From contig CM055092.1 of assembly GCA_029204225.1 (NCBI GenBank), positions 81,763,464 through 81,827,463 of the forward strand: a stretch of 64,000 bases of DNA. The letters run 5' to 3'. Below are positions 44,257-56,080 of the stretch, in pieces. A program made the position numbers and the translations under genes. Under the pieces are notes generated by a model, which was given only the letters and a program-made list of their open reading frames with translations, searched no databases and was not told the DNA's origin. The stretch is from Diphasiastrum complanatum. Its lineage: Eukaryota; Streptophyta; Lycopodiopsida; Lycopodiales; Lycopodiaceae. Numbering within the stretch: position 1 is the first letter of the stretch; every line of letters begins with the position of its first letter.

Positions 44257-44358
44257 TGAGGGTACCTTCAGATTCACCTGCATGGAAACACATCAAGAAA
44301 GAGTATCCGAGCTTTACCAACGAGTCAAGAAATGTGAGATTTGGTCTTGCAACAGATA
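44254..44358 (+). pseudogene. CACTA TNP2-type transposase fragment (N-terminal)
   Basis: Encodes DGMMRVPSDSPAWKHI and NESRNVRFGLATDN, the well-conserved opening of the TNP2 transposase domain (usual form PADSxAWK, PRNVRLGLxxDG). Cut at about 44358 by the expansin 3'-flank repeat. Confidence 0.75.
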
Positions 44359-45440
44359 ATTCAGTGTAGAACTTGTTACCTTTGCAATAAAGCATATTGT
44401 TTCCATGATCCATCGTGGATATGTAGCATAACGCACATGAGCTTCTTTTCCATTTACTCATCGAACAAAAAATCATTTCTGTTTGGTCCAATATGTGTCA
44501 TGTTGATATACGGATTAGAGCTAGAGAGCAATCAAATACAAATTATTCGGGTTCGTGATAAGGTATCATATGTCTCGTCGGATTTCATGTATCTTGATGG
44601 GAATGAATCGTAGTTATGTGAATGCACATTAACAATCATAGGTTATGTCTGATCATAAGACTACCTTTCCAGTCTGCATATGGTCAGAATGGAAGAAAAT
44701 CATCATCATTTTTTATGATTATATGCAGAAGAGTTACGTTTTGAGATTTTGAAATGACAGTAGTAGAATATCATCAAATAATGAACTTGAAGAAAATTAG
44801 CAAGAAATACAGAACATACATCACCGTTATTGCCTCCATAATGGTTGTGAACCAACCGGAAATATATTTTATAAGCTTATCTTTCTGTAGATGAAAAAGG
44901 TTGGTTAGCAAAATCCATCATTACGCACATGAAAACTACTTGCCTTTTGGTCAGCCTACAAGTATGGGAAATTCTGAGAGCAGCTGGTCTTTCTTGTGAA
45001 AGTTATTATTGTCATTATTGCACGGGGTCATTGTCGTAGGTGGTGGAAGTCTTGTAGCTGAGTGTAGTCCTTGGAGGGAGCTAATGGTTTGATGGTGTGT
45101 TTATCAATAACTTCTCGATTGTTCTTGCGAAAAGCACTCGATAATCAGAAGACAAAATCTTGGAGATATCTCCTCAAAGTAGATATATCATATTAATGCC
45201 ACGTAAGCTTCAAGATTTTTCTTTTGAGTCTATATTAGGTACCAAATAAGCTAGATTTGTCTACAAGAATCAGGAAGAGTTTTAGTTGTTGAATTCCTTG
45301 AAGAAATGCTTTTGTCAAGATAGTGTGCATGAAGATAATTCTGGTCTTTAATCACTCAAGAAAGGTGTAGAAGTATGGTGCTATATATAACATGTCCAAT
45401 AGATGATGTTATAGTATGGCACTTAAGGCTAGCATGGGCC
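44359..45440 (+). repeat. Expansin 3'-flank repeat without expansin
   Basis: Matches 41640-42020 and 36626-37790, and 49400-50790 inverted. No expansin exon precedes it here; the junction is with a CACTA fragment. Confidence 0.75.
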
Positions 45441-45960
45441 TTGAGTGTAGATTTCGGATCACTCTATTTTTGGAGCATGACTAAAATGGGTTAGAATGCA
45501 TTGTGCATTATGGACAGTACATTTTGGAGCATAGTGGTCCAGAACATGTAAAAAAAAATTCAAAATGGCCTAGAATTGGAAATCTGGAGCAGGACTAAAA
45601 TAGGTCAGAATTTATTGTGCATTCTAGACAGTACCCTCTAGAGCATAGTGGTCCAGAACGTGTCAAAAAAATTTCAAAATTCTCTAAAATTTGAAACAGA
45701 GAAAATCTAGCCTGCATGCTCCATCCCACTTGAGTATGGATTTGGGAACACTTTGTTATTGGAGCATGACCAAAATGGGTTGGAATCTATTGTGCATTAT
45801 GGACAATACATTCTAGAGCATAGTGGTCCAGAACATGTCAAAAAAAACTCAAAATGCCCTAAAATTCATTAAAGGTAGTACATGCTAAAAAAGGATGATC
45901 CAATTTGTGTGAGCACTATGGATGGAGGATGTATTTTTGGAGGATGGAGGGCTTTGTTGA
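45441..45960. repeat. Satellite-like array, inverted copy
   Basis: Inverted relative to 32521-33240, with the same cacaataca / gtggtccagaac phrases three times. Both copies end at the same edge (ctttgttgaaatgag). Confidence 0.8.
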
Positions 45961-45965
45961 AATGA

Positions 45966-48258
45966 GAGGAGACAAGCAAGCAAATGGCCATTACTCACAT
46001 TAATTGGTTGTTGTCCATATTAGGACAATATGCATTTTAGACTCAGAGATAGACTTTATAAAAGTTATTTTAGTCAAAGTTTATTTGAACTACTTTGGAA
46101 AGTGTGGGAAAATTAGGAGGTCAAGGTTGGACACATTCTAATTTAAATGTTAGATACATTGAATCTAGTATATTGTTGATAAGGTTTTTCAACTAGAAGA
46201 GATTTGGAGGGAAACCAAACTCATTAATGAGACATGGATCTACTATATATAGTTGTACACACGTGGGAGGAGTTACATTGTTTATCTCTTTTCTCATTTG
46301 TGCTAATACATGAGATCTCTTTGGGATTTCACACTCATAGGTGCACATTGGTGGTAATATCTCAACTTTTTGTGTGTAGAATCAAATTGTATGATGTTTG
46401 TTGCATTCACACGTGTGAAATACAGTAGGTTATTGGTTTTGTATGTACAGCAATAGTACTCTAGCATTCATATCTTATTTTGTCAAGATCTATTAGAGTT
46501 TGAAGCTTCTATGTATTGATAGAGCTAGTTTTCTACATTGCCAATGGTGCTAGATGTGCTATATTTCATATCCAAATATTAAAGGGACATATTGGATCTT
46601 AATGATCTGAAATTCTTTACAGTGGCCTAGTCATTATAGATTCCTACAATATTGGCAAAAATGTGTAGTATAAAAGATATACCGTTCTCCCATAGAGAGA
46701 TGAATCTTTTCTGATGGATTATAAGTGTAAAATGGATAATGTCGAAGGTAAGGTGTGTGATATTCAGAGCCAACCACCACAATGACAAGGCTGGTTATCC
46801 ACAAATATTGGTTTAAATTGGCATCCAATAACACCATTGTGAAACAATATATGTCATCTTTTAGAGAACTAGGATAAATAGTAAGCAACCTTTCTTACAG
46901 AGACAAGCATACAGATTCAACCAAATAGAATAAAAAAAGGTTGCTTGATCACTACAATAATTGTTGCGATTTCTAACGGAATTTCTGACGTAAAATCTTG
47001 TTAATTTTTTTTTTTTAATTGACGCAGGTGTCGGAAAACGCATGGCAATAAAGTTATCAAAATCCGTCGCTTTTAAAATCCATCAATATCCGCCGATGAC
47101 AAGCCCAGAACTAGCAACCGAAAAAAAACAATTGTCAAAAAATATGCCATATGGACATCGGATTTCGACGACCACGTGAGACGTCAGAATCCGACAAAAA
47201 ATTTTTTTCCTTTCAGAATCCAACAAGTTTTTTTTTCCTGTTGGAATATGACCGATGGGACATAAAAATCTGTCTTATTTTTGTTTTTGGAATTTAACAA
47301 GTTTTTTATTTTTATTTTTAATTCTATATTTATTTTTTTATCGAAATTTGACCACTTTTAAATGTGTCGAGATTTTGACATTGTTGAAAAATAGAAAAAA
47401 TTTATGATACGAACACTTACAAACCAATTCCATAATACGAACTCTTACTTCAGTGTGGATATTATGACAAGAACTGCAAATACACTATGTATGCCATATA
47501 GTACTACATAGCAAGTAACCTCTTACAATCATTTCAAACACGTTGAATGAATATTTAGATCAACTATGATTCACAATATTAATCAAGTCACTAATACACT
47601 ACAAACCCATTCATTAACTGGTATGAAAACTAAAATAAATTGCAACCAAACATACTCCAATTGATAAGAAGTGCATACGGAAAATGAATGATTATGAAAA
47701 ATGACATAGATGAAACAAACTAAAATTAGACAAAGCCATACTGTAGTGCAATTTTCTAGTCAAAATTTCAAAATTTTAACAACTACAATCATTGATGCTG
47801 ATTTTCTAGAAAAAAATGTGCTAGATGTATCTCATATGTGCAAAATCTGCTATTATGCCACTTCTTATTGATATACGAATGTGGCTATGTTAAAGAGTAG
47901 CTATGAAATTCTATGGCATGTTCAAATGTCATAATCAATTTTCAAATGACAGTTATATCAGACAAATTAGAGCTATTTTTACTATGTTACTATTTTTAGT
48001 AAGTTTGTTAAATAGCAATAAGCTATTTTTAGCAACACTCATAAGTGACTTTGATGGATGATAATATCGACAGTAAATGGCAATTTTTTGCCATATTGTA
48101 ATGATGAAATGTATTTTATATCATGATTAATAAAAGATGCCTAGGTACCTTTAAGGCACTGACTTAAGTTTCAAGGAAAGGTCCAAAGGCTAAGGGTCCT
48201 GCAAACAACAACAATCAAAGTTCAGTTCAAGACGAAAACAACAAATCAGCGAAAATAC
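45966..48258. repeat. Segmental duplication, copy 2 (partner 13675-15967)
   Basis: Carries the copia 3' LTR (TATA 46243-46252), the flank and the CACTA-like end (46950). It lacks everything left of 13675, including the unknown ORFs. Confidence 0.88.
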
Positions 48259-49195
48259 GACAATTAAATCAATGATCGTGACAAATAATACCCTCTTGAA
48301 GATTAGGGATGTCCTTGAAGAATTAGGACCATGACCTTAAGGTCCAAAAAGATTCCACAAAATAAAATACGTTGGCAAGTTCAAAATCGTTCAAACAGCA
48401 ATTAACGATGATCCATCAAAGATTATCAAAGACAATTTGGAATTTCTAGCTCAAATCAAGGATTTAGTAACATTGCTTCACAATTGAAGGGGTTCTGGAT
48501 AAAAATCGATAAATCCTTATCGATTGAGGACACTGCAAAATATACCAGTCAAAATAAAATTTTGCAGGTGATAATGCTTATAAGACATTCAGGTGTCTTG
48601 GAAGAAAATAATTGACGAGGTCAAAACAATGGGAATGACCAATATATACTAGGATGATCAATTTCAAAATTATGTTGAGAGGCCAAACGCATATTCATGT
48701 GATGGTTTTTAAAATGAAACAAAGAAATGACGTGGAAGGTGCTATAAGCTTATTGAAGAAAATACACTTCTAAAAGTCATTGGAAGAGGTCCTACCATGG
48801 ACTCTTCAATAATTCAGAGCGCACATATCCTTAATCGACACTTGTCAAATGGACCTAAAACTTTTTATCAGAATGAGTAAAGTCGAATTCTATGAAATGG
48901 ATTCAATGGAAAGCCAAAAATGGATGGTGTTTCAAAGTGAGAGGTTGGTAACTGCCTCGTTCTCTCTCTCACGAGGTATTGGAGGGAGAAGCATGGAGGG
49001 ATTCAGTCTGCAGAGAGAAGAAGAGGAGAGTTTTTGTTTTTGGTGAAGAGAGTATTCTTGCATTCAATGATCAGAAGATTGTATCCTTGCATTCAATGAG
49101 CATAGCGATCATTCATCATTCCTACAATGAGTGGAGAGAACATTACTGCATTCAACCAGGGATTTTGTTTTTGTTTTGAGTGAGCAGAGAAAGGT
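48259..49195. other. No recognisable gene
   Basis: About 940 bp. Short frames such as 48849-49046 show no motif. A CTCTCTCTC run lies near 48961. Confidence 0.4.
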
Positions 49196-50610
49196 AAATC
49201 CATAAGTTAGAAAGGTTTGGGAAAGGCCAAGAAGTGTTACAATCAGATGTGTTTAAAAAAACTAGGAGAGTCCCATGACAACATCATCCAATGTATTTGA
49301 TTTTGTATATCATCTGCTTGAATGCAAGTAATTTCCACGATTTAAAGATGTGTCTTGATGAATGGCTGTATAGGCGATATAGATTATAGAATTTTATAAA
49401 TTTCAAGAAGGAAATTCTATGTTGGATTGAACTTTGTCTTCTATGCTAAGAAAGGCCCATGCTAGCATTAAATGCCATACTATAAGATCATATATTGGTA
49501 CTTCTATACCTTCCTTGAGTGATTAAAGACCAGAATTATCTTCATGCACACTATCTTGACAAAAGCATTTCTTGAAGGAATTCAACCACTAAAACTCTTC
49601 TTGATTTGAAAAATCTAGCTTATTTGGTGCCTAATATAACCTCAAAAGAAAAATCTTGAAGCTTATGTGGCATTAAAATGATATATTTACTTTGAGGAGA
49701 TATCTCCAAGATTTTGTCTTGCAATAATGACAATAATAACTTTCGCAAGAAAGACCAGCTGCTCTCAGAATTTCCCATACTTGTGGGCTGAAAGGCTAGT
49801 AGTTTTCAGGTGCATAATGGTGGATTTTGCTAACCAACCTTTTTCACCCTTCTGATATTGATGTTAGATGAGATTCACTAGTTTATTGAAAGTGGCATGA
49901 GGACACCATGAAAATCTATAGAAAGATAAGCTTATAAAATATATTTCCGGTTGGTTCACAACCATTACGGAGGAATGGTGGGACATTTATAGTCAGCAAT
50001 AACGGTGATGCTTGTATTGTATTTCTTGCTAATTTTTTTCAAGTTCATTATTTGATGATATTCTACTGCTGGCATTTCAAAATCTCAAAACGTAACTCTT
50101 CTGCATAAGATCATAAACAATGATGATGATTTTCTTCCATTCTGACCACATGCAGACTAGAAAGGTAGTCTTATGATAAGACAAAACCTATGATTGCTAA
50201 TGTGTATTCACATAACTACGACTCATTCCCATCAAGATACATGAAATCCAATGAGACATATGATACCTTATCACGAACCTGAATGATTTATATTTGATTG
50301 CTCTCTAGCTCTACTCCATGTATCAACATGATACATATTGGACCAAACAGAAATGATTTTTTGTTCGATGAGTAAACTGGAAAAGAATTGTTAGCATGTG
50401 TGACCAAAACACAGCCTACGGATGTCAGAGGTGGCAGAGGTTGATATGTTCAGGAAATTGGCTCCATATGCAGGATTCTAAAAGATTACGGGTTTTTCTC
50501 TTGTGTGTTAGTCCAGCATGGTAATCCATGCAACCATTTTCTTGGCATGTACGCTCCCTTTCTATGTCATATAAGCACTCTACGTTGGCTGTCAATGTAG
50601 CGAATATCTC

Positions 50611-50641
<31 letters not shown>

Positions 50642-50955
50642 GCCTGCCTTGGTTTTCCAGCAAGTGCTGTGAGATAACCCAACAAGAAGTTCACGTGCGC
50701 GATGCTGGATATCCACGATGGATCATGGAAACAATATGCTTTATTGCAATGGTAACAAGTTCTAGACTGAATTAAGTTGTGAAATTTCTGCATTTGGAAT
50801 ATGATGGAATAGGCTCCTACAGACTGCACGCCTCTTTTACGTTTATGTTTGAAGAATCAAAAAAATTTCTAACACCGATATATATCTACCAGAAAGTGTT
50901 GAAAATCATCTGTGAAGTTTGTTTGTAATGAGCAATATTGAGAAATATGCCATTC
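49196..50955 (-). repeat. 3' flank of expansin E5
   Basis: Non-coding sequence downstream of E5, shared in pieces with 41480-42200, 44359-45440 and 36626-37790. A stretch of about 300 bp (about 50387-50688), including a CT/TTTC microsatellite at 50606-50640, is absent from the other copies and appears to be an insertion. Confidence 0.7.
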
Positions 50956-50959
50956 CTCA

Positions 50960-52307
50960 TTAGAACTGATTTCCACTGAAGGTTTGACCAAACTGCCAAT
51001 TTAAAGGGGCAACATCGTAAGACGTGATTTGCATTCCATCGGCTGTCGTGACTTGAAAGGATAAACTTTGGCCTACTAGTACAGTGTTACATTCCCAGTT
51101 CTGTCCCCAGTTTCGCTTCATGCTAATCCAGCCCGTTTCGCAACCTTTAACTGAAACAGCAGATATGTCGCCCACGCCACCCACATTACTGACCAGCACG
51201 AGATTAAACCAGGGGTTGCCGTTGATGGTGAAACGGATACCTCCTTGTTTTTGACATGACACTCTACAAGCATCAATCATATATTTCAGACTTTTGACGT
51301 CAAAAGGTTCTAATTGCTAAAATTTTAAGCTACTAATCTCTAGAAATGTGACTTTTAATGAATATCATATAGCAATATAATATTATGATTTAGGAAGTGC
51401 AGGAACGCATCCGTTTGAATGCATATATCCCAATTATAGCGAATGCTGAAATGTACTAGCAGCAGTTCTCAATCATTGATTACAAATAAATTTTAGTTCC
51501 AGGCTATGTCGAACAGATCAGAATAACCAAGTGCATGAATAGGTTACAGTATCTTACAATAGCGATAAGTTAATCGTAGATTGTGACTGGAATTATATAG
51601 TGCTAGCTAATATTGACAATAAAATTCGGTGACCTCAAATGAGATATGCAACATTCGGCAAGTCGCAGAGTATATTTACGAAGGAAAGACGACTTTTTAA
51701 GCTGCTACCTTCGATAGAGAACAGGTACAATGCCTGCACGCCAAAAAGCGATTTGAGAGAACGCCGGCTGTGACATATCAAAGTGCTCTCTGGGAACGTT
51801 GCACCAACCTCCATTGTCATTCGGAAGGGCGTTGTTTGGAGGGCATAAGTTTGTAGCCGTAATAAACACAGATGGGTTTCCAGGGTTGCACCACTGGGTA
51901 TCGTTCCAACACTTGATTTCGTAGCATCCACCGCAAGCTGCACCATTCTTAAACAATACCGTGCTGAGTGCTGCTGTATTTGTACCGTAACCCTGGCTGT
52001 AGAGGTTGCCATATCCGCATGCGCCATCTAATCACAGCAGAGAGGTTACAACGAGAAGTATGACTCGAAGAGTGTCATTAAGGAATTCAAAGTTCAAATA
52101 ATTGTTGCTGTTAAACAATGTGTTCTCTCCTTGCACATGTAAGGCGAGTGACTTACCCATTGTGCCTGTTGCGTCACTGCCTCCATAGAAGGTAGCATGT
52201 GCTTCATTCCAAGAGGATTCAGATGAATCTTGTGCTTGCGAACCTTGGTAACAGCTTAGAATTAACATCGTCGCCAATGAAGCTGATAGTGTCATGGAAC
52301 GATCCAT
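50960..52307 (-). CDS. Alpha-expansin, three exons, apparently intact (E5)
   Basis: Exons on the minus strand are 52157-52307, 51709-52027 and 50960-51263, giving 774 bp (257 residues), usual for alpha-expansins. Introns begin GTAAGT and GTAGCA and end TTAG and GTAG, in phases 1 and 2. The start [15 protein letters not shown] opens a signal peptide with likely cleavage after GSQA. The first domain has [14 protein letters not shown], then [25 protein letters not shown] and REHFDMSQ (HFD motif). The C-terminal domain has [26 protein letters not shown] and [12 protein letters not shown]. Expansins loosen cell walls at acid pH without hydrolysis and act after secretion. It is the best candidate for a functional host gene and the likely type copy for E1-E6. 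Confidence 0.93.
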
Positions 52308-52311
52308 TCTC

Positions 52312-52473
52312 CTGCCACAAAAAGATACACAGGTACGTACCCACCGGCTGAGTCACCTACATCGACTGTTAAGTTCTAATAAACCGAGTAAGACATGCCG
52401 CAGGGATGGCAATGCAATGCTCATACGCTGATGCGCGTGAGGCCTCTACGTTCATCAAAGATGGTGCCCTTAC
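52312..52473 (-). other. 5' UTR intron of expansin E5
   Basis: Donor caataag|gtaagg and acceptor gtggcag|gaga, four bases before the ATG. The position is conserved with E4, E1 and E2, which supports it as a real intron. Confidence 0.65.
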
Positions 52474-52617
52474 CTTATTGCAATGCTGCGTCGACCTTGA
52501 TTGCAGAGTAGGTAAATGAACCCTCTGAGATCGGTGCTCTTAGTAGAAGAGTAGCCGGAGGAGGAGGATGGTAATGCGGAAAAATAGTGAGAGCAGCAGT
52601 GAATGAGGAAAAGAGAA

Positions 52618-52790
52618 GAGGATCATCATTATAGTCTTCTTCAATTTAGGGTTGCTGCTGATTACGTGGACATGCGACTGGTGAAATGGCGCCAAATTAA
52701 TTCAAAATTTTTAGCCACCAGACTATTCATTATATGGTTTTATTTTCTATTTTTTTGCTTTTGTTGAAGAAAGTGGAGGGGATCAGTTTT
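52618..52790 (-). promoter_or_regulatory. Probable promoter of expansin E5
   Basis: Sequence conserved upstream of all expansin copies. It includes TTTGGCGCC on the gene strand (52688-52696), matching the plant E2F-type site TTTSGCGC, and a weak TATA-like ACTATAATG at about 52627-52635. The upstream limit is set by the gypsy remnant starting at 52807. Confidence 0.45.
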
Positions 52791-52806
52791 GTTCATCAAA
52801 TCCAAA

Positions 52807-53226
52807 AGTGTTAACGTAATAGGTGGTGCATTCATTTGAGGGCATTCTAGCAAGTGAATCCCTCGTGATCCCAAGGGCATAGCGTGAGGGATGAGAGTGC
52901 TCGGAACGCACGAAAATAAATGCACCACCTGACGTAAAGAAATCCTAATATTTTTACCCCTCTATCCTAATATTTTCTACAGCTCAAGGAACATGACATT
53001 TATAGCTCAAATGAGGTTCAATTCAAGATGTTTTTTCAAGTTTGCAACTGTGAGCTATATGCATACAAAAATTATGTGCAAAACATTGTATGGTCAAAAA
53101 GGATGTTGCAACTTATATCAAATGATCTTTGCCAAAGAATTGGTAAGCCTACTAAGAGCATGCATTGGACTCTAACATTCCAGTCTACCCCTTGCACCAA
53201 TCGAAACAAAACTGGTCAAGGCAAAG
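52807..53226 (+). pseudogene. Ty3/gypsy integrase zinc-finger remnant (copy B)
   Basis: Homologous to 1-420. It contains NDLCQRIGKPTKSMHW and runs without interruption into the integrase core, so it preserves the pre-insertion target site aaggcaaaggtgacatgg. Confidence 0.8.
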
Positions 53227-53990
53227 GTGACATGGAAAAATGATGCCAAGATGGTTGTTGAATTGTTATTTCAAAAGATAATAACTCGTTATGGTTGTCT
53301 GTTCAATTTAGCAAGTGACAGAGTAACTCATTTTTTGAATGGGACTATACAAGTCCTAACGGAAAATATTATGATTAAGCATCGAAAGACCACACCTTAC
53401 AATCTGAAAGTAAATAGTCTAATAGAACGAGCAAATGCTGTGCTTCGTAAATTTTTGAATAAGATCACCAAAGCGCATTCGTTGGGCTAAGATAAAAAGT
53501 TATCCTCTGTTTTGTGGGGTTATCGCAATACATAGAATATAACAAGAACTCCATTTTATTTGGTATATGGTATATATTTGATCCTAGCTATAGAATTTGG
53601 AGTTCCAAGTTATAGAATTGAAGATCAAGAAATAATATCGATAAAAGATAGTGTGCAACATCAACTTCGAATTCTCGACAAATTTGAAGAAAGTTGTGAA
53701 AGCAAAACGGAAGAAAATACAATTTGACAATTAAAAAGGTCGTACTTAAAAAGGAGAACTATACTTTATTGTACGATACTCGACAAATTAAATTTCTTGG
53801 AAAACTACATGCCAAATGGATGGCACCTTATAAAGTTTTTGACAATGGATCAATTCAAGTAGCAGACTTGGAAGGAAATTTACAGCCTACCAGAGTCAAT
53901 GGATTTAGGCTCATGAAATATTATTCATGGAAGGTTGAGTTTTATTGGTCTATTTATTTATTTGCACCATTATTGTTTGACTCTCACTAA
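53227..53990 (+). pseudogene. Ty3/gypsy integrase core and C-terminal domain (copy B)
   Basis: WKNDAKMVVELLFQKIITRYG, then DRVTHFLNGTIQVLTE, HRKTTPYNLK and IERAN, followed after frameshifts by GKLHAKWMAPYKVFDNG and ADLEGNLQPTRVNGF. Slightly less damaged than copy A (THFLN instead of TNFLN) but still interrupted. Confidence 0.85.
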
Positions 53991-54511
53991 GTTGTCATTG
54001 TTGAGAAATTTTCTTAATATCATAGCAATATTGCCAAATCTTACTTTATTAAAACTTTTTGCCACGTATATATATGACCATGTTTATTGGTAGTGTGTAG
54101 TTAAGATTGTGTATGTAGAACGACAGTGCAACCTACATTTGACACATGTACATGGTCAACTTGCATCACTGCCTATTGCATTGATCATGCATTTTCTTCC
54201 TCGCTTTTCTTTTAACACTGTTTATGTCATTTTACTTATACCTCGCAATGATTTTGTGTTTGTTCATCTTTTTACTTGCTTGCATGAATTGACTATTGTT
54301 ATGGTCACTATTAAGGTCTTGCTTGCACTCAATTGTATTCACTAACGATCGTAATGCAAGATTGTTATTTATTGTAAGTTGTTGCTTGCATCTGCTTCGT
54401 GCTGTTTTGTGAATTTGCTTTTCAAGAAATAATGACGTCTACCAACGATCATAAAGCAACACCAATGAATTGAAAAGTGTGCAGCCCAATTAAGATAGAA
54501 TCAATTAGAAC
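53991..54511. other. Non-coding 3' part of the gypsy remnant (copy B)
   Basis: AT-rich, matches 6437-6959. No gene. Confidence 0.5.
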
Positions 54512-55022
54512 ATGGCTGAGATCTGCAAACTAGGAGATTTACTTAAAGTAAACTCGTCTTTTGTTCAAAAAAAATTAAGCACTCAATTTTTTGCTGGAAT
54601 CCATCAAGTGGTTGAGGACAAGATCAAAGTAAGAATCATAAATGCAGAAGTGTTGATAACAAAAGAAGTTTATGATGATGCTTTATGCTTGCCAAAGGAT
54701 GGGACAACCTCATCAATACCCATAGAAGAGATGGTGGATGAAGTGACTCTTTTCAAAGGGAGCCTTTTTACAGACTAAGGGCTACAAGATCTCAATGATC
54801 GTTGATCGAATATTCCATAGTCTATGTCGCTTTTCCAATCAAGTTGTGTTTGCAATAGATTCGGATGCTACAATAGCTGTAACAAACATTGGATACCTGG
54901 TTAATGTTCTCAAAGGTGAAAGAGTTAATTTTGCTTCCAAGGCCTTTCACATATTAAACATGAGAAGTTTGTTACGTTGGGAGCTCAGATCGGCCATGTG
55001 TGTTAGCATTTTAACTTGTTGA
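54512..55022 (+). pseudogene. Unidentified retroelement ORF (copy B)
   Basis: MAEICKLGDLLKVNSSF opens an 88-codon frame. A 2-bp loss near 54775 shifts it, and the continuation (IVDRIFHSLCRFSNQVVFAI, then GERVNFASKAFHIL) runs to 55022. It is the partner of 6960-7462 with different lesions. Family unknown. Confidence 0.5.
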
Positions 55023-55074
55023 ATGACATAGAGATGCCCTTGATGCAAGAAAGAAGAATATTGCCTCCAGTTGT

Positions 55075-55248
55075 TGTAGCGTAGGCATCCCAAAGGGAGC
55101 CGGGAACCATGACTTAGCTTCCCAGCCTTCAACTCTTGCCATCCAAACCCACTTGATGTACAAGCAGCCAACTCCCCAACAACGATCAGACTTAACCAAC
55201 TTGAAGTTCCGAAAACCAACATTGAGATCCAACTTGCGCCATGCCAGA
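55075..55248 (-). repeat. LTR-2, copy B, left part
   Basis: Same first 175 bp as 7517-7690, at the same gypsy target. Then 738 bp of LTR-2 (equivalent to 7691-8428) are missing, and copia sequence begins. Confidence 0.82.
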
Positions 55249-55269
55249 TTATTTGCTGTAATTTTTACA

Positions 55270-55282
55270 TGGTATCAGAGCC
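55270..55282 (+). other. Primer-binding site, initiator Met tRNA
   Basis: tggtatcagagcc directly after the LTR end. Confidence 0.92.
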
Positions 55283-56080
55283 TAAAGGCTGAAATGAGCT
55301 AAATCCTTGGTTTTCATTCAATTTGATCACAATTTTTGATCTAAATCTTGTGTAGATTGGATCTTAGCATCTAGTATTGATTCTAGAACTCAAAGTGAGT
55401 CAAATACATTGGAGATTGGTGTTGTGTGACTTCATTTGCAGGTGTTTAGGTGTCTAAAACCAGAGGCAAAGTTGAATTCAATTCACATTACCAAGATAGC
55501 AAGTTTTGCTTGCTCCAAGCATTGATTTCTAAGCGAGTTTTGGAGGTGATTTCATAGAGGAGGCTTTCTAGCATTCAAGGAGAGGGAAGATCAGAGTTTT
55601 GGGGACTCTTCAAGGCTGTTCTAAGGTGTAGTAGACACCTCCTAAAGTGATTTAGGTTCAGTCCCACCATTGCTTGACTTATGCACCAAATTAGATCAAT
55701 TTTTCATCAATTTTGATCATTTTTTGCTTGTGATTGGATAGTAGATTGTGTTGCATCCTCATTAAGTTCCATTTAGATCTTTTACAAGTGATTTTGGAAG
55801 TATATTAGGTTGCTGAAATTCACTCTTGATCAGATCATTTGGAAGCTTTAATGTTCTTTATAGAAAGAGGGGCAATTCTACTAGTATTGTCTACTTCAAT
55901 CAAGCAAGTGCATTGTTTCTAGTATTCTATGATTTGATTTTGTTAGAGATCATTCTTAGATCTTTATAGGAAGTCTATTACTGATCTTTTCAGGTCCCTA
56001 AGAAGTGGGATAAGGTAGACCTTCAATCAAATCAATAGAAGTAACCTTCATTTGTGTCAAGTCTTTGACTAGGAGACTAG
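55283..56080 (+). other. Leader of the copia element
   Basis: About 800 bp, AT-rich, no credible frame. Confidence 0.65.
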
